A stretch of 64,000 bases of DNA from Bathymodiolus brooksi (taxonomy: Eukaryota; Mollusca; Bivalvia; Mytilida; Modiolidae): NCBI GenBank assembly GCA_963680875.1, contig OY804578.1:3348001-3412000 (forward strand). Reading direction: 5' to 3'. A program made the position numbers and the translations under genes. Below the pieces are notes generated by a model. The model was not told where the DNA came from, ran no database searches, and saw nothing but the letters and a program-made list of their open reading frames with translations. This document shows positions 22,857 through 34,916 of the stretch, piece by piece; the first letter of the stretch is position 1, and each line of letters begins with the position of its first letter.

Positions 22857-23198
22857 TTACGGACATCATTATTTAGACTTTCAGACCAGTTACGGACATC
22901 ATTATTTAGACTTTCAGACCAGTTACGGACATCATTATTTAGACTTTCAGACCAGTTACGGACATCATTATTTAGACTTTCAGATCAGTTACGGACATCA
23001 TTATTTAGACTTTCAGACCAGTTGCGGACATCATTATTTAGACTTTCAGACCAGTTATGGACATCATTATTTAGACTTTCAGACCAGTTACTGACATCAT
23101 TATTTAGACTTTCAGACCAGTTACGGACATCATTATTTAGACTTTCAGACCAGTTACGGACATCATTATTTAGACTTTCAGACCAGTTACGGACATCC
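22857..23198. repeat. 33-bp tandem repeat, about 10 units
   Basis: Units of AGTTACGGACATCATTATTT plus AGACTTTCAGACC. Eleven codons long, so both strands show false ORFs. It lies just inside the right arm of the 21921/23206 inverted repeat. Confidence 0.93.
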
Positions 23199-23335
23199 TT
23201 TTTTACAGTTACCCACATCACCCCACTTTTTTCAACGGCTGATTTCTTCATTTAGCGATTATTACGATATCAGTAAAATGACCATGATCTAAAACGTGTA
23301 CGTGACGTAAGTATGTATAAAATATAATATAATAT

Positions 23336-23420
23336 AATATTACCTACGACAACTACTTTCATCACTGCCTTCAGAACAGTCATTATCATGATCACAAACA
23401 GTCATTAATTGTATATTATC
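23336..23420 (-). pseudogene. stranded unit of the 86-bp LDLa-donor array
   Basis: One unit of the same array as 40195-42105. In gene orientation it encodes [17 protein letters not shown] followed by C|GTAGGT, the second half of an LDLa module plus a donor. It has no acceptor, so it is not an exon. Its position, 16.8 kb from the rest of the array, shows that the intervening DNA was inserted into the array. Confidence 0.8.
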
Positions 23421-23631
23421 ACTATTTTGTTTATTTTCCCTTTGATGTTTAAAACCAATATATTTCATATCATGTAAGCGTTGAGATGATTCCAATTATC
23501 GCCAATCGCTAAGCGCTGTCAAGGACGCACGTAGTATTATCGCTGTTTTATAATATGACGTTATAATGACGTCACATTACCAAATCCTTGATAATAAGTG
23601 ATTAACAATATAAAATATTAATTGCATTTAA
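23421..23631. other. intron or inserted sequence, nothing recognised
   Basis: About 210 bp between the stranded array unit and the first family A repeat. No feature is identified. Confidence 0.4.
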
Positions 23632-24606
23632 AACTAGAGGCTCAGTCCACTGAGCCTGTATCGCTCACCTGACAATAGAATGATACAAAACCTTTATCAC
23701 TAATAGTTTTTGAAATATCAGACAAAAATGTTTAAATTAAAAAAAAAATAATGAAAAAAGGGCAATAACTCCTAGACGGGTAATCAGATTTACTTCAAAA
23801 TTGCAGGGCATGTAGATCTTGACAAGCTGAACATTTTTCAGTTTACACTTAACATCTATCTCTTACAGTTTTTGAAATAAAGGATGAAAAGTATTAACAT
23901 TTTTAAAATTTGATGAAAAAAGGGCAATAACTTCAAGATGGGTAATCAGATTTACTTTAAAATTGCAGGCTAGGTAAATCTTGACATGCTGCACATGTTT
24001 GCTGTTTAAACTTAACATCTATCTCTTATAGTTTTTGAAATAAAAAAACGAAAAGTATTAAAATTTTGAAAATTTGATGAAAAAAGGGCAATAACTCCAA
24101 GATAGGTAATTAGATTTTCTTCAAAATTTCAGGGTAGTTAGATCTTGCTGTGCTGATCATTTTTATCCATGCAGATTTCTGATATTATTAAAGGTTTTTG
24201 AGGTATTACCAAAAACGTGCAATTTTACCATTTGTTCTATTTTTAGTAACAGTGGCCATTTTGTTGGCCGAATGGAACCAAATGAAGAAGTTTTATAGAG
24301 GATCTTACATAGATGCTTCCTGCCAAGTTTGGCTCCATTTGGCCAAGCAGTTTCAGAGGAGAAGATTTTTTTAACATTAGCCAATCAGAAACAAGAATTG
24401 CCCTTGGTGGCTATATTTGTTGGCGGAATGGGACGAAATGAAGAGACTTTATAGAGGACCTTATATAGATGCTTTCTGCCAAGTTTGGTTCCATTTGGCC
24501 AAGTTGTTTCAGAGGAGTAGATTAAAATATGAAAAAGTTAACGGACGGACGACGGACGCCAAGTGATGGCAATACCTCACATGACCCTTTCGGTCAGGTG
24601 AGCTAA
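23632..24606 (+). mobile_element. family A repeat, copy A1 (short)
   Basis: Begins ACTAGAGGCTCAGTCCACTG and ends CGGTCAGGTGAGCTA. The interior has units of about 130-150 bp with AAAAAAGGGCAATAACTCC and GTTTCAGAGGAGAAG. An ACGGACGGACGACGGACG stretch lies just before the end. It has no coding capacity. Family A copies also lie at 25.7, 29.4, 34.9 and 56.3 kb. Confidence 0.85.
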
Positions 24607-24739
24607 AAATGTCAGTATCTCAACAAAAATTATTTAATCATGAATATAAAATAGCGATAAAATAATTAAAGATGTTTTTTAAATCTCGAGGACGTTTCTC
24701 AGTCTTATCATCCTTCCCTCCGGCTATATCTACCTGCTG

Positions 24740-25497
24740 GCTCCATAAGCAAAATTTGTATCAAAGTCCACGTGAGCTAAGCAGGACTTATCAACAGTCA
24801 GCAGGAGCTATCACCAAATTCTCCTAACATTTAAACGATAATTCCTGTGAAGATGACAAAAATAAATCAAATTCATCAACACCATTAGCTAGTTAACATT
24901 ATTTTTTTTAAACAAATTAGGAACTGTCGTGTCAGCAATATCACCATCAACAAACATCATCCTACAAAAATGTATTTTACACAATTCTTGATAACCTCTG
25001 CTGAGACCTCATAATTTATTTTTTACGTCATAAGGAAGATTGTTGACGTTCATGTTTTCTAAACCGGAACGGCATTGGTAAACAAAACCTTTAATGAAAA
25101 TGGGTGACTTTGATGTTTGTAATAAAAAAAAACCAATGAATATCACAATTAAAGGAAAAATGCAACAATCTTAACATTTATATAAACCTGTAAAAATGAA
25201 TGGTATATTTGCAAACTACTTATGAACTACGGTTTTAGGGAAGCGTATTTTGAATATTTTGAATCATGTAATTTTTCCCGCGAAAATACAAATATAGATG
25301 TATCCGTGTTTATGGTTGACTTAAGGATGATAAATATGTCATCTGAATGTGAATATGATTGATACTGAAAAATATCAGCCTGCTTGACAGAATATGAAGT
25401 TTGTGACTCGTTTGCTTCGCTCACTCGCCAACAAACTTCATAGTCTGGCTCGGCAGGCTGATATTTTCGGTATCAATCAATTCACATCCAGATAATA
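24740..25497. repeat. left arm of a long inverted repeat (about 760 bp)
   Basis: The reverse complement of this segment matches 38165-38930 with a small number of differences, for example AGGAACTGTCGTGTCAGCAA here and TTGCTGACACGACAGTTCCT there. The outer edge is near CCATAAGCAAAA and the inner edge near CACATCCAGATAA. The arms enclose about 12.7 kb. Each arm contains its own 153-bp palindrome next to the inner edge. The arms could be termini of one very large element or two copies of a single element in opposite orientation. Confidence 0.85.
25341..25493. repeat. palindrome inside the left arm
   Basis: A 153-bp near-perfect palindrome: ATCTGAATGTGAATATGATT at the left pairs with the inverse of AATTCACATCCAGAT at the right, through AATATCAGCCTGC/GCAGGCTGATATT. 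The centre is around GTTTGCTTCGCTCACTCG. The counterpart is 38176-38328. Confidence 0.88.
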
Positions 25498-25723
25498 TAT
25501 ACATCTCTCATCTCAGGGCTTCACCCTTCGATGAGAGTTGACTGAGAAAAGTCCTCTCATTTTAAAAAACATTGTTAATCACTTATTATTATTATTTGAT
25601 ACATCCTTTTTGGCCAAGAAATAGTCACATGCTTGGAACACCTTTATTGATAAAGAAGAAAACTTTACATGGGAATATTTTTTGTCTTCTCCACTGTGGA
25701 TGAACAAAACAATAAAAATAGAA
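25498..25723. other. spacer before copy A2, nothing recognised
   Basis: AT-rich, with a small hairpin CTCATCTCAGGGCTTCACCC/TTCGATGAG near the start. No coding module is seen. Confidence 0.45.
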
Positions 25724-28194
25724 AACTAGAGGCTCAGGTGAGCCTGTATCGCTCACCTGACATAAATAAGTCCTCTTAAGAATGTCTGCATGCTGAATAC
25801 ATCTAAGTTACTATTCAAATCCCATACTGCCATAGGGTTCTATGTTAAAACTATGTCTGCTCATGGCAGCCATCTTGGATGGAGGTCGTGGTCACCGGAC
25901 ACAATTTTGAAAGTATACTACCCAAGGACCATCCATGCCATGTTTGCTTTAAATTGGCTGACTGGTTTCAGAAGAGAAGACTTTTAAACAATTTTCCCAT
26001 AGGGTCCTATGTTAAAACTATGTCTGCTGACGGCGGCCATTTTGAACCGAGATCGGGATCACTGAACACAATTTTGGAAGTTGACCACCTAAGGACCATC
26101 GATGACATGTTTGCTATATTGGCTTACTAGTTTCAGAGGAGAAGATTTTAAAACATTTTTTCCCATAGGGTCCTATGTTAAAACTACAGTATGTCTGCTG
26201 AAGGTGGCCATCTTGGATGGAGGTCAGGGTCACTGGACACAATTTTGAAAATTGACCACCTAAGGACCATCCATGCCATGTTTGCTTTAAATTGGCTTAC
26301 TGGTTTCAGAGAAGAAGATTTTTAAATATATTTCCCATAGGGTCCTATGTTAAAACTATGTTCGCTGATGGTTGCCATCTTGGATGGAGGTCGGGGTCAC
26401 AGGACATAATTTTGAAAGTTGACCACCTAAGGACCATTCATCCCATGTTTGCTTTAAACTGACTTACTGGTTTCAGAGGAGAAGACTTTTAAACATTTTA
26501 TTCCATAGGGTCCTATGTTAAAATTAAGTCGAGTCATGGTGGCCATCTTGAATATCCGATCAGCAAACGATTCACAAGTTTAGTACAGGACCACCCAATG
26601 ATCATTCCTGCAAAGCCACAATTCAATTGGCTTAGTGGTTTCTAACAAGAAAATTTTTAAAATTTCGACCAATCAGAACACATTATGGGCCCTGGCAGCC
26701 ATGTTGGATTTCCGATCAGCACCAAAAACACAAATCTTGTATATGACCATCCAATGAACATTTCTGCCAAGTTTGGTTCAAATCTGTTTTGTGGTTTCAG
26801 AAAAAAAGATGAAAATGTGAAATTCCCATAGGATCCAATGTTAAACTAAGTCGAGTCATGGCGGCCATCTTGAATTTCCGATTGGCAAACGATTCACAAA
26901 TTTAGTACAGGACCACCCAATGATCATTCCTGCAAAGTCACAATTCAATTGGTTTAGTGGTTTCTAACAAGAAGATTTTTTAAATTTCGACCAATCAGAA
27001 CACATTATGGGCCCTGGCAGCCATGTTGGATTTCCGATCAGCGCCAAAAACAAAAATCTTGTATATGACCATCCAATGAACATTTCTGCCAAGTTTGATT
27101 CAAATCTGTTTTGTGGTTTCAGAAAAAAAGATGAAAATGTGAAATTCCCATAGGGTCCAATGTTAAACTAAGTCGAGTCATGGCAGCCATCTTGAATTTC
27201 CGATCGGCAAACGATTCACAAGTTTAGTACAGGACCACCCAATGATCATTCCTGCAAAGTCACAATTCAATTGGCTTAGTGGTTTCTAACAAGAAGATTT
27301 TTAAAATTTCAACCAATCAGAACACATTATGGGCCCTGGCAGCCATGTTGGATTTCCGATCAGCGCCAAAAACAAAAATCTTGTATATGACCATCCAATG
27401 AACATTTCTGCCAAGTTTGATTCAAATCTGTTTTGTGGTTTCAGAAAAAAAAATGAAAATGTGAAATTCCCATAGGGTCCTATGTTAAACTAAGTCGAGT
27501 CATGGCGGACATCTTGAATTTCCGATCGGCAAACGTTTCACAAGTTTAGTACAGGACCACCCAATGATCATTCCTGCAAAGTCACAATTCAATTGGCTTA
27601 GTGGTTTCTAACAAGAAGATTTTTTAAATTTCGACCAATCAGAACACATTATGGGCCCTGGCAACCATGTTGGATTTCCGATCAGTGCCAAAAACAAAAA
27701 TCTTGTATATGACCATCCAATGAACATTTCTGCCAAGTTTGGTTCAAATCTGTTTTGTGGTTTCAGAAAAAAAGATGAAAATGTGAAATTCCCATAGGGT
27801 CCAATGTTAAACTAAGTCGAGTCATGGCGGCCATCTTGAATTTCCGATCGGCAAACGATTCACAATTTTAGTACAGGACCACCCAATGATCATTCCTGCA
27901 AAGTCACAATTCAATTGACTTGGTGGTTTCTGACAAGAAGATTTTTAAAATTTCAGCCAATGAGAACACATTATGGACCCTGGCAGCCATGTTGGATTTC
28001 AAATCAGCACCAAAAACACAAATCTGGTAGAGGACCATCCAGTGAACATTTCTGGCAAGTTTGGCTGATTTCTGTTCAGCGGTTTCAGAGAAGAAGATTT
28101 AAATGTGAAAAGCTAACGGACGGACGGACAGACGAACGGACGACGGACGCTTACCAATGACAAAAGCTCACATGGCCTACGGCCAGGTGAGCTA
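25724..28194 (+). mobile_element. family A repeat, copy A2 (2.5 kb)
   Basis: Starts with a self-complementary end (AACTAGAGGCTCAGGTGAGC CT) and closes with a hairpin, GCTCACATGGCCTACGGCCAGGTGAGC then TA. The interior is about 15 units of about 165 bp in two types, one with CATAGGGTCCTATGTTAAAA and GGCCATCTTGGATGGAGGTC, the other with ACAGGACCACCCAATGATCA and ATTATGGGCCCTGGCAGCCA. A GGACGGACGGAC run precedes the end. The first 400 bp are almost identical to A3 and A4. It has no coding capacity, so short ORFs in it are not genes. Confidence 0.9.
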
Positions 28195-29042
28195 ACAAAC
28201 CAGTATTCTATGAAGACTGTTTCAGAAAAGGTATTTGTTTTGTTAATGATATTATGTCAGAAGATGGAAAATTTCTCTCCATTGATCAATTAGAGGAAAA
28301 ATTTAACATTTCCAAAAATATTATGAAATTTGATAGTATAATTTCAGCTGTTAAACAGAATGTGTATAATAGTTATAAGCTACTTACTCCATTTATTCCT
28401 TTGTTTGTTAAGACCATTTTGAAGAGTAAAAGGGGAACTAAAGATATGTATTTGTTATTAATAAGGAATAACATAGTGTCAAAAGGTCAGAAAAAGTGGG
28501 AGGAAATTTTAGCCTTAGGTTTAGATGAAACGAAATGGAGAGAAATATTCAAACTACCCTTTACAGTCACACAAGATACCAAACTACAATGATTACAGTA
28601 CAGAATTAACCAATGTATCCTAGGAACAAATAAATTTCTGTATAAAATTAAAGTAAAAGACAATGCCTTTTGTACTTTTTGTCAGGAAGATGAGGAAACT
28701 ATAGATCATATATTTTGGAACTGTGAGATTGTACAAGCTTTTATTGATGAAATTGATTCTTGGTTATTGTCGAATGGCGTTAGTATTCCATTTACTATGC
28801 AGTTTTTTTCTTTTTGGTGATACTTCAAAATCGTCTTGAGGAGACGTTATCAACCTCATTTTACTACAAATAAAGCAGTATATTTTTTAACTGTAAATAT
28901 TTTCAGAAAAAATTATCATTGGTCACAATGCAGAGGAAAATACAGTCACTATATAACATTGAGAAATCTATTGCTATTAAAAATTAAAAAAATGATTTTT
29001 TTCAACCAGATATGGAATGCTTTCACTTTACTGTTTAATTAG
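28194..29042 (+). pseudogene. dead non-LTR retrotransposon, C-terminal ORF2 fragment
   Basis: From 28194 the reading NKPVFYEDCFRKG leads into an open frame to an in-frame TGA at 28590. The same frame continues (LQYRINQCILGTN) to TGA at 28818. Diagnostic features are a WREIFKLPF phrase and a zinc-finger-like FCTFCQEDEETIDHIFWNC (Cys-Cys-His-Cys), as in the C-terminal segment after the reverse transcriptase of L1/CR1-type elements. The TGA at 28590 sits where relatives usually have Trp, so it is a nonsense change. 28836-29042 continues in another frame, so at least one frameshift exists. There is no reverse transcriptase core and no endonuclease. The 5' side is cut exactly at the end of copy A2. 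Confidence 0.82.
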
Positions 29043-29360
29043 ATATAAAGAGTTATACAAATATTCATTCTGTATATAACATGATAGAAAAGAAATAGTC
29101 TTTTGTTTTTATGAATGCTAAAATTACCTATTCATCAAAGCAAATTCAAAAACTTTTGCTTTCTCTTTAAAAATTATTTTTATGCCTCAAAAACTCATTT
29201 TTTTGTGGAATCACATTATATGGTATTTTCCGTCATGTTTTTCAAATAGAAATAGTATATGTAAATTACTAACAAATACTAACGAGGCCAGGACAAGGTA
29301 CCGGTACTTCATGTATTCAACTAACAAATGTACAGATTTCAATAAAAATATCACAAATAT
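29043..29360. other. AT-rich remnant behind the retrotransposon fragment
   Basis: Probably the 3' part or flank of the same dead retrotransposon. No poly(A) tail or target duplication could be fixed. Confidence 0.4.
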
Positions 29361-31000
29361 AAACTAGAGGCTCAGGTGAGCCTGTATCGCTCACCTGACA
29401 TAAATAAGTTCTCTTAAGAATGTCTGCATGCTGAATACATCTAAGTTACTATTCAAATCCCATACTGCCATAGGGTTCTATGTTAAAACTATGTCTGCTC
29501 ATGGCAGCCATCTTGGATGGAGGTCGTGGTCACCGGACACAATTTTGAAAGTATACTACCCAAGGACCATCCATGCCATGTTTGCTTTAAATTGGCTGAC
29601 TGGTTTCAGAAGAGAAGACTTTTAAACAATTTTCCCATAGGGTCCTATGTTAAAACTATGTCTGCTGACGGTGGCCATTTTGAACCGAGATCAGGATCAC
29701 TGAACACAATTTTGGCATTTGACCACCTAAGGACCATCGATGACATGTTTGCTATATTGGCTTACTAGTTTCAGAGGAGAAGATTTTAAAACATTTTTTC
29801 CCATAGGGTCCTATGTTAAAACTATGTTCGCTGATGGTTGCCATCTTGGATGGAGGTCGGGGTCACAGGACATAATTTTGAAAGTTGCCCACCTAAGGAC
29901 CATTCATCCCATGTTTGCTTTAAACTGACTTACTGGTTTCATCAGAGAAGACTTTTAAACATTTTTTCCATAGGGTCCTATGTTAAAATTAAGTCGAGTC
30001 ATGGTGGCCATCTTGAATTTCCAATCAGCAAACGATTCACAAGTTTAGTACAGGACCACCCTATGATCATTCCTACAAAGCCACAATTCAATTGGCTTAG
30101 TGGTTTCTAACAAGAAGATTTTTAAAATTTCGACCAATCAGAACACATTATAGGCCCTGGCAGCCATGTTGGATTTCCGATCAGCACCAAAAACACAAAC
30201 CTTGTATATGACCATCCAATGAACATTTCTGCCAAGTTTGGTTCAAATCTGTTCTGTGGTTTCAGAAAAAAAGATGAAAATGTGAAATTCCCATAGGGTC
30301 CAATGTTAAACTAAGTCGAGTCATGGTGGCCATCTTGAATTTCCGATTGGCAAACGATTCACAAGTTTAGTACAGGACCACCCAATGATCATTCCTGCAA
30401 AGTCACAATTCAATTGGCTTAGTGGTTTCTAACAAGAAGATTTTTAAAATTTCGACCAATCAGAACACATTATGGGCCCTGGCAGCCATGTTGGATTTCC
30501 GATCAGCGCCAAAAACAAAAATCGTGTATATGACCATCCAATGAACATTTCTGCCAAGTTTGATTCAAATCTGTTTTGTGGTTTCAGAAAAAAAGATGAA
30601 AATGTGAAATTCCCATAGGGTCCAATGTTAAACTAAGTCGAGTCATGGCGGCCATCTTGAATTTCCGATCGGCAAACGATTCACAAGTTTAGTACAGGAC
30701 CACCCAATGATCATTCCTGCAAAGTCACAATTCAATTAGCTTAGTGGTTTCTAACAAGAAGATTTTTAAAATTTCAACCAATCAGAACACATTATGGGCC
30801 CTGGCAGCCATGTTGGATTTCCAATCAGTGCCAAAAACAAAAATCTTGTATATGACCATCCAGTGAACATCTCTGGCAAATTTGGCTGATTTCTGTTCAG
30901 CGGTTTCAGAGAAGAAGATTTAAATGTGAAAAGCTAACGGACGGACGGACGGACGCTTACCAATGACAAAAGCTCACATGGCCTATGGCCAGGTGAGCTA
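29361..31000 (+). mobile_element. family A repeat, copy A3 (1.6 kb)
   Basis: Starts AAACTAGAGGCTCAGGTGAG and ends GGCCTATGGCCAGGTGAGCTA. The first 270 bp are nearly identical to A2 and A4, but it has about ten internal units rather than about fifteen, so copies differ mainly by the number of about 165-bp units. It runs directly into family B copy B1 at 31010. Confidence 0.9.
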
Positions 31001-32150
31001 AAAAAAACCAAGATGAACTGTGAGCTAATGCTCACTTATGATATCCCTGCTCTTCGGCAAACAGGAAGTAGGAATCTGACGGGTCAAAAAACGCTTCCCA
31101 CGATATGAAGCTATATGAAGCTTGTGACCAAATATCAGATTTCTGCCATCAATAGTTGCTGAGAAAAATGCGACGAAATATGGGCATATATAAAATGTAT
31201 GTTCAATGTGTATAAAAATCAACAAAGTCGGCAAACAGGAAGTAGGCATCTGATGGGTCCAAAAACGTTTCCCACGATATGGGGTACCTATATGAAGCTT
31301 GTGACCAAATATCAGATCTCTACCATCAATAGTTGCTGAGAAAAATGTGATGAAAAATGTGCATATATGTTCAATGTGTATAAAAACCAACTAAGTCGGC
31401 AAACAGGAAGTAGGAATCTGACGGGTCCAAAAAAGCTTCCCACAATATGGCATACCTATATGAAGCTTGTGACCAAATATCAGATTCCTGTCATCAATAG
31501 TTGTTTAGAAAATGCGACGAAAAATGTGCACATACAAATGTATATGTTCAATGTGTATAAAAATCAACAAAGTCGGCAAACAGGAAGTAGGAATCTGATG
31601 GGTCCAAAAACGCTTCCCACGATATGAAGCTATATGAAGCTTGTGACCAAATATCAGATTTCTGCCATCAATAGTTGCTGAGAAAAATGCGACGAAAAAT
31701 GGGCATATACAAAATGTATGTTCAATGTGTATAAAAATCAACAAAGTCGGCAAACAGGAAGTTGGAATCTGATGGGTCCAAAAACGTTTCCCACGATATG
31801 GGGTACCTATATGAAGCTTGTGACCAAATATCCGATCTCTACCATCAATAGTTGCTGAGAAAAATGTGACGAAAAATGTGCATATATGTTCAATGTGTAT
31901 AAAAACCAACTAAGCCGGCAAACAGGAAGTAGGAATCTGACGGGTCCAAAAAAGCTTCCCACAATATGGCATACCTATATGAAGCTTGTGACCAAATATC
32001 AGATTCCTGTCATCAATAGCTGTTTAGAAAATGCGACGAAAAATGTGCACATACAAATGTATATGTTCAATGTGTATAAAAATCAACAAAGTCAGCAAAC
32101 AGGAAGTAGGAATCTGATGGGTCCAAAAACGTTTCCCACGATATGGGGTA

Positions 32151-33521
32151 TAGTCTGTTTGGTGACTGTGAAAATAGGGAAAACAATTATTTAAAAATCA
32201 GGGATTTGCTTTCTATTGCTCTTTTTAACATTTTAGGCACACATTATGTAATACATATCTGAGAAAAAATTGTCAAAGAAATAATTCAAATAATAAAAAA
32301 AATCTCCATAGGGCCCAATACTAATTTTATCAGATTGTAAGTAAAGGAGGCTACCATTATAATGAACAGCATTACCTGTTCTTTCCTGTCTGTTATTATG
32401 CTAATTTCAGTCACATGGGAATGTCATATTAGGTTAAAGATTCAAGATGTTTTGAATAATTGATAAACAATTTGATCATATGATATTTGTTTGTAAACAA
32501 TTAATAACTGCTGGTCACATGAGACCCTTATATGGAGATGTCCCTTGTTATTCACTCATGCTGATGTATAACAAATTTTAAATTAACACTTAAAAAATGA
32601 TACCAAAATAAAATAAATGCTAATTTCGTGAAAGTATAATTTATATAAATATATAAATTAAATAATATTCTTATTTGATACTTGTTTTCTTCCAAAAATT
32701 AAACAATTCATATACAACGTTAATTTCTTATAGGCAAATTAGATAAACATTTTTTTCATGACAGTGGGGAGCCCGGGTGGCTCAATGGTTTTTTAAATTT
32801 GTTAATTACAAAAAGGGTGCACTCGACTCGCAACCACAAGTGATAAAGTTTACCAGTTGCTTGCCCATGGTCGGTGGTTCTCTCCGGGTACTCCGGCTTC
32901 CTCCACCACTAAAACTGGTCGCCATGATATAGCTGAAATATTGTTGAAAGTGGCGTTAAAACACCAAAAATCAAATATCAAAATCAAATCATGACAGTGT
33001 GGGTTGAAACTACTGATATGTACTGGTCAGAATATACAACATTTTCAGGTAATTTTGTTATCTTTTATTAACCTCTATACACATAAAGGGATGGGTAGTT
33101 TGCATGTATTTTAAATGCTCCACAATCAGTTATGTAATAATGTATCATCATTATTGATTTTTACCTGAACAGGTGTGAATCTAATTTGAATATTGTCCAT
33201 ATTTGGTATGGTCAGTATGTCAACATCTGATATAACATGCTAATGATGAAATCAGCTGACTTGCTGTTTGTCAATACTGACCACATGTTGCTGTTCATTT
33301 CAGTAGTACTTACTCCCATGTTTGTTACATGACAAAATGACAGAATTTTACAATTAAGTCCTATGGCAAACTTTTTTATTCTTTAATGAATTTTTTTGAA
33401 AAATTCACCTATAATATGTATTAATCAGTCCTTAATATAAATATAATTAAAAAATAAATCTGATAACCTGTTGATTTTTTAGGAATTGTTTTCCCTATTT
33501 TCAGAGTCACCAAACAGACTA
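32151..33521. mobile_element. 1.37-kb TA-flanked inverted-repeat transposon
   Basis: The left end TAGTCTGTTTGGTGACTGTG and the inverse of the right end TAGTCTGTTTGGTGACTCTG match for about 38 bp, continuing AAAATAGGGAAAACAATT. It inserted in a family B unit at a TA, which is duplicated (32149-32150 and 33522-33523). The TA target suggests the Tc1/mariner group. The interior has no transposase and contains a SINE. Confidence 0.85.
32768..32998 (+). mobile_element. SINE nested in the 1.37-kb element
   Basis: GAGCCCGGGTGGCTCAATGG at the head, then GGGTGCACTCGACTCGCAAC, CTCCGGCTTCCTCCACCACT, and a tail of ACACCAAAAATCAAATATCA. The segment between box A and the body is deleted compared with the copy at 8153, so the tRNA-like head is damaged. 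Confidence 0.82.
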
Positions 33522-33840
33522 TACCTATATGAAGCTTGTGACCAAATATCAGATTTCTGCCATCAATAGTTGCTGAGAAAAATGTGATGAAAAATGTGCA
33601 TATATGATCAATGTGTATAAAAACCAACTAAGTCGGCAAACATGAAGTAGGAATCTGACGGGTCCAAAAACGCTACCCACAATATGGTATAACTATATGA
33701 CGCTTGTGACCAAATATCAGATTTCTGCCATCAACAGTTACTGTGAAAAATGCGACGAAAAATATCTTAGACGGACGGACGGACGGACAGACAGAGGTAA
33801 AATAGTATAAGCCCCTCCCCTTCAGGAAGCAGGGGTATAA

Positions 33841-34916
33841 AAAAAAAGAAATAGTCACATGGTCTTCCTTAAAAACATGCATTGACTTGAAAAATCATGT
33901 ATAGACTTGGAAAAACACGTATTGACTTCGGGAAAACATTTGTTTATTTCCGCCATTGACGGAATTAGTCGAGTGCTACCCGATTGTACTTATTCCAAAA
34001 TTTAAAAAAAAAATTGGAAAATTTCATAAAATTTCAAAATTTTCTAAAATTAAAAAAAAAAATTAAAATTTCAAAAATTTAATAAAATTTCAAAATTTTC
34101 ATAAAATTTCAAAATTCTAAAATATAAAAAAATAAAAAAAATTTAGTTCAAAATTTTCAAAATTTTAAAAAAAATTCAAAATTTTAAAAAAATTTCAAAA
34201 TGATAAAAATGTTCAAAAAGTTTCAAAATTCTAATATTTAAATAATAATATTGAAAAATGATGAAACAAATATAGCCTACTTTTTTGCAGTGTTACACAA
34301 AATAAAGCAATTGTAGCCTTTTAAAAGTAATATGAAACGAGTTTTTGGTGAAATAAACATCTTCAAAAATATTCTTGATATGTTTACATTTCCTAAAAAC
34401 TAAACCATTCGTGCATGTTTGAGGATGAAAATCGCGATCATCTGTGATTAAGAACAGAAAATCATTTCATCTCGTACGTGTTTTGTCAAGACAATGGCGG
34501 CTAATTAACTTTCGGATGCACCGTTCCGATGATTGCCGATCATGAAATTTCATCACCAACGTAAACAGGCGAGCACATGTATCATTCTGGTTTTGAAAGA
34601 AGTTAAATTTCTTGCATTTCTTGCCTTGCAAAGAAATTATTTCATGTATGTTTTACCTTAAAGATTATCAACTGCAATGAATTTCATTCTGACTTAATCA
34701 GTTTATTTGAAAAACTGGACAAAAACATTGAAATCGGTAATAATGAATGACACGGGGCCCCATTTGGAGAAATCGAAACAGAACCAAGAAATCTCAGAAT
34801 TTAAAATCCTGGTCGGAACTAACGTATCGCATGTACAAACTGTGTAAATTATTATTAGTATGTACATTTCAAAACCATTACGATGAAAACATTTGGAGTT
34901 GTCAGAGAAGAAAATA
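33841..34916. other. AT-rich low-complexity stretch, no gene recognised
   Basis: 33985-34250 is dominated by AAAATTTCAAAATTTTC-type runs. The rest is unique AT-rich DNA with no module or transposon border that I could fix. Confidence 0.5.

Larger units (their letters stand above)
20741..23335. other. mosaic of inverted repeats, probable nested elements
   Basis: No gene is recognised. Three nested inverted-repeat pairs are visible: 20921-20978 with 21614-21667, the palindrome 21673-21811, and 21921-21976 with 23206-23261. The motif CAGTTACGGACATC occurs near 20877, inverted near 22000, and in every unit of the 33-bp array (22857-23198). This looks like one or more decayed foldback transposons. 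ORFs here (for example 22173-22445, plus strand) have no recognisable domain. Confidence 0.6.
31010..33840 (+). mobile_element. family B repeat, copy B1, interrupted
   Basis: Begins AGATGAACTGTGAGCTAATG and ends CTTCAGGAAGCAGGGGTATAA. The interior consists of 165-175 bp units with GTCGGCAAACAGGAAGTAGG, CCTATATGAAGCTTGTGACC and CATCAATAGTTGCTGAGAAA. A GGACGGACGGACGGACAGAC run lies close to the end. It is split at 32150 by a 1.37-kb inverted-repeat element. ORFs within it on both strands are products of the repeats. Confidence 0.88.

Noticed and set aside
23336..23420. A further LDLa exon
   Set aside because: It has only the second half of the module, with no acceptor, and is identical in design to array units.
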